Translations under genes and position numbers: made by a program
Notes under the pieces: generated by a model
Databases searched by the model: none
Told to the model about the DNA's origin: nothing
Seen by the model: the letters and a program-made list of their open reading frames with translations, nothing else
In this document: positions 45,690-55,921 of the stretch, piece by piece
How the letters are laid out: each line of letters starts with the position of its first letter
Numbering within the stretch: the stretch's first letter is position 1
Assembly (NCBI GenBank): GCA_904066235.2
Contig: CAJFCV020000002.1
Span: 6,820,001-6,884,000 of the forward strand
DNA length: 64,000 nt
Reading direction: 5' to 3'
Source of the DNA: Bursaphelenchus xylophilus
Taxonomy: Eukaryota; Nematoda; Chromadorea; Rhabditida; Aphelenchoididae

Positions 45690-48600
45690 ATGCAGACAAA
45701 GACGGTTTATATGTTTGATTCAAATGGCTACAGGCGAAGTCGGCTCTCAATTAAAACAAGATCCAATGTTTCCGAACTCATGACCGAAGTTTGTATGCTT
45801 ACCCGCTGGCACTTTACAGCTGACACTATCAAACAGATCAGAGTTCCTCATCCAAATTATCCAGGTTACCGTCAGCTTGAGTACAAGGACAAGATCAACA
45901 GCACCATGGATAACTTCGAATTGGTCATGGACTTTGGAAATGCAAGTTTAATCTTAATTTATTCGACGAGTTTTCCAGAATATTCAAGTGTTTGTTTATG
46001 ATGACAGCTATCGTTTGTTGTTCCATGAATTCGTGGCTCTTTATCATCAGAGTTCCTCTCAATTAATCCGCATTCTTTGTGACCTTCATCCTGAGAGATT
46101 GAGACCTGAACAGCTTCTCTTTATGGACATGTTTTGTGATGGAGACTTTGAGGAGGTTAATGTACCTAATGGCACAGTCAAGTTGAATTCTATAGTCTCT
46201 GTAGCATTTCTCTCAGAAGAAGTGAGTTTGGCCGTTTAACTTCAAATATTGTTGATGATCGATTTTACGATTTTTTCTTAATTGCAGGTTTCGAATAGCA
46301 CAATCTCCTTGACGCCTTGTGTGGATTTGCCTGATTTTTTTTATTCCGTTTCTTTGACCAACCTCTTGAGAGGGTCTAAAACTTCACGAGTTATTGAGAA
46401 AATGGAGGCTGGCTGTAATCTGGCAGACCAAGAAATTAAAGAGTTAGCCGAGCGCGTATCTAAAATACTTTCAGACTATTATTCCCGGTAAGAAGTCATC
46501 GTATGGAGACAGGGTGGTTCAGCAGGGGTTTCCAACATTATTTCAAGTATTTCTCTGCCAATAATGCATTCGAAAATATTCGAGTCTGTGGCTAAATTTA
46601 ACTTTTATAAATAACTGAAAAGGTTGATGACAGTCATCTGGTGAATGTGGGCCTTCATATTTGGTGGGCAAAAAATGGGGTGCCTCGGCTTTAATTTGAT
46701 ATAAATTTTATAGAAATTGGTGTGCATTATTGCCGGAGAAATAATTGAAATAAAGTTGGAAGCTCCGGCTGAAACCCCCCTGTATAAAAGGAATTCAGAC
46801 GGGTCCCATTCAAGGCCGAGATTGAAATGTTCCTTCGTCATCTATTTGTTGGTCTTCCACAGAAGAGTGCCGTATGTCTTCTAGAAAGGTTTTAGTGTTA
46901 ATTTAGGCATCCATCTCTGCTAAAATTGTTCCATTACTTATCAACTTATGCAGTAACCGTTTCTCAATCCGCAGGGGTCGTTTTACTCGATTGATCAATC
47001 ACCAGGTCAGACTTATGAATCAACCAATCAACGATGGTCCCCGAATAGTGTTCAGAATTATTGATTGTGATGGAACGTCAGATAGAGTGGTTTCCTTCCA
47101 CCGTCCTCTTCATTACAATCTCTTCAGATGCTTGACTGTTGTTTGTACTGAGATGGCCAGTTCATTCGAAGCTAGTGATATTCATCGGTTGGGCATTTAT
47201 GATAATCATCAGATGATTGATCAACTCCCGGATGCCCAAATCCAACCACAACAAAATGAATTCTTTGTTCAATTCAAACACGTAAGGGAATTGTGGACAA
47301 TTAACGTTTTGTAGCCTCTTATTCGGTGCGTTGTCTACGATGAGAACTATCATGTGATGGTGTCGACCTTCTTTCCATTCACTGACCCTTCTGTGGAGGA
47401 ATTGTTGTTTCTGGTTCAGCTTAAATCTGAAGGAAAATTAGATTTTGGAGAAATGGTCAGAATGGATGCAGTCAAGGATAACGACAGTGTTGAGGTGCTG
47501 GGAAGAAACGAATTACCTAAGGGCTTCGATTATATCTTCATCCAAATGAAGAGCAAATCTCAGAATAAGCGCGACAGTCAAGCGTCTTCTAGGAAAGGCG
47601 ATAGAATTGAAGAAGAGGAAAAAAGACGGAAGTTCATAAAGAACTTTTGGAATGACCGTGTGGTTATCAGCACTGTAGCCGATCCATATATGCACAAAGA
47701 AAAGGCGATCACAGAAATCATCACTAAACCTGAGCCCGCTACTAAACCAAAGGGATGGAAGAATGTGGGTTATGTGCCTTATTTTCATATTATTATAGGT
47801 ATCATCTGACAAAAAATCAGCTATGGTTAATGCAGACCCTGAGAATAATATCACCGTTTTCTGCATCTCTCACGACCTGATTCTTCTTGAGAAGTGTTTT
47901 TTTCCTGAGGCTAAGCGCGTGCAAGAACTGAAGAGGGAGTTATGTTCAAAATCGGGGTGTCCGGAGTCTAAAGTGATTGAGGTTCGGTTGGCGGAAGAGC
48001 AGAACACAAAGGTGAATCTTAGTCTGGTCTCGGATGACACTTTGGTGGGTGTTGGAGAAGTTGTTGTTATGCAGGTATACGTTGGGGATGTAAGTGATCT
48101 GTAGGATTGATTAAATGTCTGTTTAGTCGCAATTCATCGCTCATTCGGATGATCTCTTACACGAGTTGCCACCACATCTGAAAAACTCAAAGTTTCGTGA
48201 GGTTCTGGGTTCAAGGATTACAGAAACGGATTCCGAGGAAATCATAAAGGCATTAGAAAGAGGACAGAGTTTAGATAAGAAGATGAAAACACAGATGGTA
48301 AAGACAATTGTGACCGAGATTTCTAATATTGTCTTTGGGTATGATTTACATCTCAATAACTTTTCTTTTAGTCGGCGTCCAAGAACCAAGGAATATGAAT
48401 TACTTTTGGCTGCCATTGCCAGAGAATATCCAAAATTTGATAAGGTAGCGATGGCGAAAAAAATTTTTTTATGACGTAATGTTTAGCAACAATTGTTCGA
48501 ATACGAAGGTGCTGGATGGGGTCATCCCTTCCTCCACACTGGTAATTCCAACTTCCAAAGTCGCCAGAAGTCGTATTGCCGGATAGTTCAATTGCTCATG

Positions 48601-49119
48601 AATACGAAGAAGGCCGTCACTACACCTAATGTCAGACGAAGCCGAGTTTACACTCCGAGAAAGCGGAAACCGCAACCAGAACGTAAGAGTTGGAAATTGT
48701 CTGTTCAACGTTATGTTAATTGTTGTACCGGGTGATCCAAGGAGTCCTTCCTAGTTTGTACTTATATGGAATAATTATGGGTACCTTGATAGATTGGGTT
48801 AAACAACAGTCTTGTAATCTTGAGCCCAATTTTTCGGGGTTACAAAATTATTCTTTTTGCAAATTTTTCGGACCGTTTGCTACACAAACGATGTAAATAG
48901 GACTTTATGGACTTTTTTTCAGCTGATATGGCATCTTTTTGTTTCTACGAAGCCGCTCAAGCACTCCTTAACATTGTTGATCGTGTCGTTCAAGATGAAG
49001 AAAACGCTTTGCCGGCAGACTCGCTACCTCAAAAGAAAGCCGGGAAAGAAAGTTTGGGATCCCAAGGTACCTCGAAAGAGCTTTACAAGTTCAACTATTC
49101 TAATCCATCGCTACGTTGA
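45690..49119 (+). CDS. multi-module protein, sister architecture of the 21.9-25.2 kb gene
   Basis: Ten exons: 45690-45941, 45979-46221, 46288-46487, 46975-47281, 47315-47764, 47799-48089, 48127-48338, 48372-48444, 48487-48682 and 48923-49119. They total 2421 nt, 806 residues. Five units of ~80 residues open with a beta strand after a short lead ('KTVYMFDSNGYRRSRLS', 'IQVFVYDDSYRLLFHEF', 'RIVFRIIDCDGTSDRVVSF', 'IRCVVYDENYHVMVSTF', 'ITVFCISHDLILLEKCFF') and close with another ('FFVQFKH', 'IFIQMKS'), usually one unit per exon in phase 0. This suggests a PB1/ubiquitin-like fold. The C-terminal domain ('GRRPRTKEYELLLAAI', 'EYPKF', 'YEGAGWGHPFL') matches the other gene; a degenerate copy may lie mid-protein ('LAERVSKILSDYYSRRGR'). 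Intron 1 seems to use a GC donor. Confidence 0.75.
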
Positions 49120-49306
49120 TTTCGACGGCTTCGAATGTATGTTTTAGCTAAATTGTCGTTATGTTGTTTCCACATCCGCTAAAATTTTATAAAGTGGCTG
49201 TTTTTCAAAAAATATATGTACATTAATAAATGTTATTTTACAACTCAGAAAAATTCCAGTTCAGTAAAATCAATTCATTTGAAGCTTTCAACCAGTGTGA
49301 AATAAA

Positions 49307-50669
49307 TCAGTGCTTTCTGAAGAGCAACTTCTCTTCCAACCAGACCTCTTCCAACGTGATCTTCGCGTTTCTTTTTCCACTCACCAAAACATCAACGGCG
49401 TGTTCCACAAGCTCTCCATCGACCCAGAACTTCAGTAGCATACTTCTGAAGTGTTCTCCGGGCTTCGGCTTCTGACCTTCCGCAAAGCGCAGCTCCATTT
49501 TGACTTCATCTTCTGGGCCAGAGCGCTTGAAGGAGGCGCGCTTTTTCAGGGAGGGGTAAGAAGACTTCTCCTGCCTTTGGGCAGCCTTTACATGCGTACG
49601 ATTTACTGGATCTTCTCCTAAAAACAAAACTCTTAAAACTGAAGTCCATGTCCAAAAAGCTGGGTTGACGGCTTTACTTTTACGACGCCTGAACGATCGA
49701 TTGCCAGGGCCGGCGCTCTCTTCAGAATCACTCTCATATTTGAAAGATCTTTTGTTGAGGGGATTCTTCCGGGATGAAAGCCGGGAGTTGTCGCTGCTGA
49801 ACTCGGAGTTACTTATGCGAGAATCTGCAACACAGTTTTTGGAATGCTTACTATGTATTGAGTCAACTTACCTGTATGAGACGAAGTATCCCTAGATTGA
49901 GACGAAGAAAATTCCGGATCACAAGCGCTGATATTGCGGTCAAGCTCATTGCTGATTTCTGGATTTGAAAAACTTAATGTTTCTCTCGAACGAAACATAC
50001 CAGTCGAATTCAAGAAGGATCCATTATTGAAGGGATTAGAATCCGTGTCCAAAATGGACCGGATCGTCTCTTCTACAGCCGTGACGAGATCAAAGGATGG
50101 GGTTGGAAGAGATTGGCCAAGGGTCTCACGGGACGAGAAATACCTTGTCTCATTCTCTCCGCGACTCTGTCTACTGTCATCAACTCTTGTTGGAGTAGAT
50201 TCCATTGGGTCGTTCTCGATAATCTGAGGGGCAGCACTGAGATCGCTTCTTCCTTGAGCAGTATTGGCCCACTGCAAATAACATTTTGAAAGTAGAGTCA
50301 GTTTGAACTTACTCTCTGACTTCTGAAACCGGCTGGATTACTGATGCCGACGCTTCTATTGGTTCTTCCATCCGGTCGGATGTACCCAGGGAATCTGGCA
50401 GATTCAGAGTGGCGTCTACTCTGAGGATGAGTGGGAAGTACGTTGACGGGACCTTGACCAACCGTAAATCCACTGTCTGAAGAGTTCACTTGTTCAATTT
50501 CAGAAGTCGGTAATGCTCTGGCGACTGAACTGCTTCGAGGCAATGGAACAGGACAGTTTGTCTTAAAGATTATGAGAATTTAAATGACATTGATGATACC
50601 CACCAAAGCGTTTCTTGCGAGGTGTTGGTTGGTTCGAGTAGTTGGCTTCTTTCTGGAGTGGGAAGTCAT
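49307..50669 (-). CDS. unknown protein, divergent homolog of the 50843 gene
   Basis: Five exons: 50669-50604, 50561-50313, 50271-49872, 49824-49678 and 49616-49307. It starts MTSHSRKKPTTRTNQHLARN and is Ser/Arg/Asn-rich and disordered for most of its length ('RYFSSRETLGQS', 'MFRSRETLSFSN'). It ends with a compact ~65-residue domain: 'EVKMELRFAEGQKPKPGE', 'HAVDVLVSGKRNAKITLEEV' and WLEEKLLF. The N-terminal exon and the C-terminal beta-rich block both match the gene on the other strand. A 45-nt stretch with GTATGT...CCAG ends in exon 3 may be an optional in-frame intron. No family recognised. Confidence 0.65.
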
Positions 50670-50842
50670 GGCCACAACTCACTTCTTGCGACCGAACTCG
50701 GGCAAATGACCCAATCTCAATTGAAAGAATTTTAGAAATTACTATTATAATTTAATTTATGTAAATTTTAAAACAGAAATGAGTCTAAGATACTAGTTCA
50801 TTCGGTAGAGAAGATCATTTCCAAGACGGTCAGATTCCGAGA
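50670..50842. promoter_or_regulatory. 173-bp bidirectional promoter
   Basis: The whole spacer between two ATGs of homologous, divergently transcribed genes. It is AT-rich (ATTACTATTATAATTTAATT) and has no conspicuous TATA box. Shared regulation is inferred from spacing only. Confidence 0.4.
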
Positions 50843-53816
50843 ATGAAGCGAGATTTGTCAATTTCATCTGGATCATCGACTAAAGTGGGTTAGATTGACA
50901 TAAACCAAATGCCCTTCACTCTTTTAGACTTCAGAATTTTCTTCCACCAAAGCATCGCGACGTCTGGTGACAAATGCTTTGGTAGGTGTGTGTTTATTGG
51001 CACATTGCTTTAGACAAATTCTATTGCCCCTCTTCCAAACGGGCCGCATCGATTGAAGGGAAGTGGTCCGTCAGATTCTCAGTCAAAGGAATTGTCGAGT
51101 ATTCACAGTGAAGAGGAAGTAGATCAAGAAAATTATGGTCAAACGTCATTTCTGAGTTTGAAAAGTCGAAGCAAATTGAGTGTGAAAGTGAGGGCTAGTA
51201 GAGTAATGCAATTTTTAGGAGGGAGTTCCGATTCGCAGAACTGGTTCTACCTACGAAAGTTCTTGTGTCGATCAATCAGACTCTAAATCCAGCATCGATG
51301 TCCCTCAAATTCCACCCCAAATTGCTGAGAATGCCCTTGGAAAGACCTTGATTTGTCATCTGATCAAACCGATTACCGTAAGAACGGGCCTTCAGCACTA
51401 TGATAAAAGTTTAGATTTTGAGTCATCAAAAGATTAGATTGAAACCCCATAAGAGGCTTCTGACCATGTCCAACCACTTCTTTATCACTTCTACGGCCTC
51501 TAATGTCCCTCCAAAGTTCGACGATAGAGTTATTCGTATGAAAAATTCGAGGAAGTTGATGCGGAATTCGTTTGTTCCTTTGGATAACCATATTCCGATT
51601 GGTCGAGTGTCTCAGAAGATCTTCGCCGATTCTCAAATGACTTATATGGAAGTAAAGGTGGGAGTGAATATGGATGAATCGGCCAACGAATATGAGTTCA
51701 AGGACGCTAGGAGCTTCAAGAATCTCTTCCACGCCACATTCAAGGATTCGTAAGTGCTTGATAATAAAGCGGAGAGGGCAGAAGAAACTTGCGCAATCTT
51801 GTGTTAGATTACGCAAGAACAGTAACCTGTCAAAAATAGCCTCATTTTGTCTGACAAAGACATGAAAAAAGAAAAAAGGCCGAGCCGAGTTTTTGGATGG
51901 CGCCTTTTCGGTCTTTTGCTTTCGGGTGGGCGACTTTTCGGGTGATGAGTAAAGAATGATGACTGATGACGCAACATTACGAATTTCTTTTATCCGTCTT
52001 TGGGGCCTTCGATTAAAAAAAAAGAACTTTTTGATTATCATCCGAGGAGAATCCTCGATCGATAATCAAAGTTTGTTTTGTATCTTGAAAAAATTAATTA
52101 TTATAATTAACCAATTGTGAAAGAAGAAACGGGAAACTAAGTCTAGGATTTTCCACCTTTCGATGAACGAAAAAAAGCCGGAAAACGCCTCTAGGCCGAC
52201 CCGAGATCCATGTCTATAGACTAGACTAGCCTGCCCTCGGAATTCTACAAATTATATCATTCCATAATATCATCATTTTCAGGGAACGTGGGGTAAAATA
52301 TCAACCGGTGGATCTGCTGGTAGCATTGAGTTTAACAAGAAGAGGCGATGGATTGGTGACAATCAAAGAGAAAATCACTTTTAAGTTCAATTTCAGCGCG
52401 GGAAAGTAAGTTGAAATGAATTGACTACATATCAAATTTTTCCTGTTTAGTAAACCGTATTTACAAGTCTTGGAGCCTTATATTCAAGCGATGTTTCATC
52501 CACAGGAGGATAACATCTCGTCTCCCTACTTCTACGATGAGTTTGTAACTGTGGGTCATGATGTAATTGAGATCTCCAGGAAGACCGAGGTCCCTGGAGT
52601 GGGAAAGATAAAAGATTTTGAGAAAGTATTGGACTTGGGAGAGAGTTTTGAGCTGCAAGAAGACAGGATCTACTCACAGAACAGCAGAGACATGTCCAAG
52701 GTTTTAAATTGTAGGTTACTGTAATATAACATAATCTTTTTTTAGCAATTCATTTCAAGAATCTGAGTGTGCGGAATAAAAGGGCTCTGAAGCATGGAGC
52801 CTCCGTTACCAATGTTCGAACCGACCGTTCTGAAGCTCAGTTTCTGAAAAGTGAAAAATCTAAAAGCACGGTGAATGTGTTCAGTCCGAAGCTGCGTACT
52901 GTCCATGCCAACCATCCAAAGCCATCAAAAAGTGCTGCAAATATTGGGGACATTCATGCAATTAATGTGAGGAAATTGAAGAAAAAATCTCCCATGGTGA
53001 AGAAAAACATTGAGAAGATTGAGGCAAGAGGGTTTGCTATTGCTGATATTCTGAAAGAAGTCTCCTCTGAATCGTCCGGATTTGATATCATCAAGCCGAA
53101 AGAAACTTTTACGGATAGAATGGAGGAATGCATAAAGAATGATTACGGAATCAGGGAGACCGGCAAGGCGATGACCGATAACACCATGGAAGAAGTCTCC
53201 AGTCTCCAGGAAGACAAGACTTTATCTCCTTTGGTGTCTCAGGAAGATATTAAGGTGGGTAGAGATAAATTTGTTATGTAGATATAGGAGAAGAAGAAGG
53301 GAAGGAAAATGAAAAAGAAAAATAAATCTGGAATGGAGGAGAACGGCGGGGTCTCCGTTGATGAAATGGCTTATTTCAAGGCCTTGGGACAAGCTGTTGC
53401 TATTCCTTCCGGCGCTCCAGCTGATGCCAGAAAGAAGAAAAGAAAAAGTCGAAGCAAGGCAGCCACTTCTGGAACTAGAAGCAATGACGGTCTGGGTAAG
53501 GCTTTATATTGTAATACTTTACCTATTTTTTTTATCCACCACTTCTGGCTGTCGCTTCGTCGAAAGCAGAAGTAGAAAATCTACCTTCAAGACCAGTAGA
53601 AACACCGAATCTGAAGTTACCCATACTGCGAAAGAGAGAACAGTTAAGAAGAAAAGGAATAAGAAAGAAGTCTCCCTGAACGCTGATGTCCAACGTGTAC
53701 CGGTTAAATTAAACATGTCTGTGGAAGTTAATCAGAAGGGAAAGACGGCCAACATCAAGGATGTGGAGTTGTGGATGGGCGAGAAATGTGTCTTCGATAG
53801 TGACAAAAACATGTGA
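50843..53816 (+). CDS. unknown protein, divergent homolog of the 49307 gene
   Basis: Exons 50843-50884, 50928-50981, 51014-51187, 51219-51377, 51415-51749, 52283-52405, 52451-52710, 52746-53254, 53288-53495 and then a C-terminal part to 53816. Exon 2 ends 'RRLVTNAL' and exon 3 starts 'TNSIAPLP'; the partner has 'QHLARNAL' and 'TNCPVPLP' around its first intron, in the same phase. The middle includes a folded-looking region ('PVDLLVALSLTRRGDGLV', 'MFHPQEDNISSPYFYDEF') and Lys-rich tracts (nuclear-type). The end, 'VKLNMSVEVNQKGKTANI' and ELWMGEKCVF, parallels the partner's last domain. The final junction is unresolved: the good donor at 53496 leads in the wrong phase unless another ~41-nt intron is removed. 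Confidence 0.6.
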
Positions 53817-53920
53817 GATAAAATCAATCTATTATACTTGGGTTTTAATATTTTATTTTTGAAAAGAGTATACAATGATGGCTCGCAAACACTCTGAGAC
53901 GTTGTAAAAGGTTGAAATAC

Positions 53921-54386
53921 TCATCGCGTAGAAGGTCGTATGTCATTTGTTCTCTCACGTCTCTCCAGCTTTGGACTTTTGACATTAAAAGCGATCAAAA
54001 TAATCAGCAAGATTATTAGAACCGTTGCAGATACTGTAATACGATGAACATATACATAAGAAGTAATTTATAAATGTAACTTACTGAAAGCAATAATAAA
54101 AACGGCTTTGGCTTTCGTCAGACTTGACTTTGGAGTTTCAGTTGTCGTTCCATTCACGAAGCTCTCATCTCTAAATCTTGTTTCACCTACTACAATATTC
54201 TTACTCTGTTGTTGATAATATTATTGTTGTTGGACGTACTGTAGTTTTTGATGGGTTCGAAAGGCTGAATGTGCTTTTTTGAGTAGCTGAATGACAAAAA
54301 TTAAGTTTTTAATTTTACGACTCACCTTTTGTGTCGACCGAAGTCGATAAAGCGATTATTAATACTATTACAAACTCTGAATGCAT
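53921..54386 (-). CDS. 92-residue single-pass membrane protein with signal peptide
   Basis: Three exons, 54386-54326, 54189-54085 and 54033-53921, each too short to stand out alone, joined with consistent phase 1. A leader (MHSEFVIVLIIALSTSVDTK) is followed by a short ectodomain with one N-glycosylation sequon (FVNGTTT). Then comes a transmembrane helix spanning the last intron ('VFIIAF' + 'ISATVLIILLIILIAF') and a basic cytoplasmic tail ('KLERRERTNDIRPSTR'). The splice across the membrane helix is strong evidence that it is real. Function unknown. Confidence 0.6.
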
Positions 54387-54852
54387 TTTGCAGACTACGC
54401 TCCTTCCCAATTTTGCTTTTGTTTCTTCTCGGATGTCAAACCTTTTTAGATACCGTATCCTGGCAACTTTTTGAAATCCTTGCGAAATGGGAATCCTCTT
54501 GACAACGGAGGGTGTTCAGCAATTCTTTTTCCTCATTATTTTTTTAAAATTTGTCCGTGTTTTGCGTGAAAAAGGCCGATTATGACCCAGGGACGTTCAT
54601 GACTCAAAAGGCTCGATTATGACCTAAAGTCGCAAGAAGTCGTCCTTTTCAACAGAAAAGCTAGCTAAGCATCAGAGCTATAGCTAACTGACCCAAGTGG
54701 CTAGCCAAGAACCTCGGTGACAGTTATAATTTTTTCTTAAGTGGCACGTTAAAGTAGTAATTTGTACTTTTAAAGTAGTAATACAAAAAAATTTAAATTT
54801 TTCAGTTTCTTTCACGTTCTGCAGTGGGTTCGGGTGACAATTGGCAACTTTA
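54387..54852. other. spacer with GGCTAGCC-repeat fragment
   Basis: GCTAGCTAAGC and GTGGCTAGCCAAG near 54660-54710 belong to the dispersed family seen at 25.4 kb. Confidence 0.4.
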
Positions 54853-55085
54853 TATATGGCTCGGGACTTCTAAATCTCTTTGCAAAAGTCCATCCGAACC
54901 TGCTAATTTAGTCCAAAGCTAAAAGTTGACAAAAAAGGAGGGGGCGACAGAGAAAGGCAGAAATTCTTACAAAGAGAGAAATTGCGCAATGTTATGTCAG
55001 ATTGCGCAACTTTTAACCTTGTACTAAATTTGTATGGTTCGGATGGACTCTTTCGGAGAGATTTAGAAGTCCCGGGCCATATATG
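54853..55085. mobile_element. MITE-like inverted repeat
   Basis: TATATGGCTCGGGACTTCTA at the left matches, inverted with a few changes, the right end (TAGAAGTCCCGGGCCATATA); the arms extend about 55 bp to CCATCCGAACC. The core contains GCGCAA motifs. TA-rich ends are consistent with a TA duplication. Confidence 0.7.
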
Positions 55086-55234
55086 TAGACGTTGGACAAG
55101 GGAAGTGCGCAGCCGGGTCCAGCCACACAGGTGTTACCTTTGCCAAGTTTCGCGGCGCATTACGCCTTGAAATTTTTTACCTTGCCCCGCCTCCTTACCG
55201 TCCGTTTTTTTGTTCGGTCAACCCCTCCTTTTTA

Positions 55235-55804
55235 CAAGGTAAGTACTTCTATGGGGTGTGGAATTACCGGTCGAGATATACATCAAAAAATTCGCAAAAA
55301 TTTTCTGATTCAGAATATATATAAATTAGCTGCCTAATTTTGGTCTAATGACATGTTTTTGTCCTCAGAAGTTTTCTCGTGACACCATGCAAGTGTCTTT
55401 TTGACCGTGTTTTTACCAATAAAAAAATTTTGTTTTATGCTAAACTAAATTCTAAGGCCATGACAAGCCTTAAAATATCAAATTGGATTACAACTACACC
55501 TTAAAAGTAGTTCCAATGTAAAAAATGGGTTCTAGTGTGGCAAAAAGAATCGAACCCGTTTCCCTCGGATTTCCAACCCAGCGCTCTAACCACTCGGCCA
55601 CACCGCTCTCTTCCGAAGGAAGAGACCGAGCGCGCTTTTGTTGCCGCAGATTTTTTCCTCGAGAAAAACATTTATTGAAAAAACTCGCTGATAGACCAAA
55701 ATTAGGCAGCTAATTTATATATATTCTGAATCAGAAAATTTTTGCGAATTTTTTGATATATATCTCGACCGGTAATTCCACACCCCATAGAAGTACTTTC
55801 CTTG
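55235..55804. mobile_element. foldback element E3 with tRNA-Ser-like core, TTA duplication
   Basis: CAAGGTAAGTACTTCTATGG opens the element and recurs inverted (one mismatch in the first ten bases) at the end. TTA flanks both sides (55232-55234, 55805-55807). The arms are about 112 bp. The single-copy core carries a tRNA-like module on the minus strand. Same terminal design as elements E1 and E2. Confidence 0.85.
55535..55604 (-). pseudogene. tRNA-Ser-like sequence inside element E3
   Basis: On the minus strand: GTGTGGCCGAGTGGTTAGAG (A box TGGCCGAGTGG), loop TTGGAAA giving anticodon GGA (Ser), then B box GGTTCGATTC and GCCACAC pairing with GTGTGGC. The variable arm is short and the usual T8/G9 spacing and T-stem are not intact, so it is more likely a tRNA-derived Pol III module than a working tRNA. 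Confidence 0.6.
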
Positions 55805-55921
55805 TTAAAATTCCCAAAAAATTTCGGCCGGTGGGAGTTAGGGAATATACCCGGGACATACCTCGTCCAAACCCTACTTAACGACCTGTACCATCTTATT
55901 TCTTCACCCTTAAATAAACAT

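Noticed and set aside
51373..52041. 222-residue ORF on the minus strand
   Set aside because: It is antisense to an exon and a 533-nt intron of the 50843 gene, and its content becomes AT-run driven outside the exon.
55535..55604. Functional tRNA-Ser gene
   Set aside because: Acceptor and T-stem geometry are not intact and it lies inside a transposable element; kept only as a tRNA-like pseudogene.
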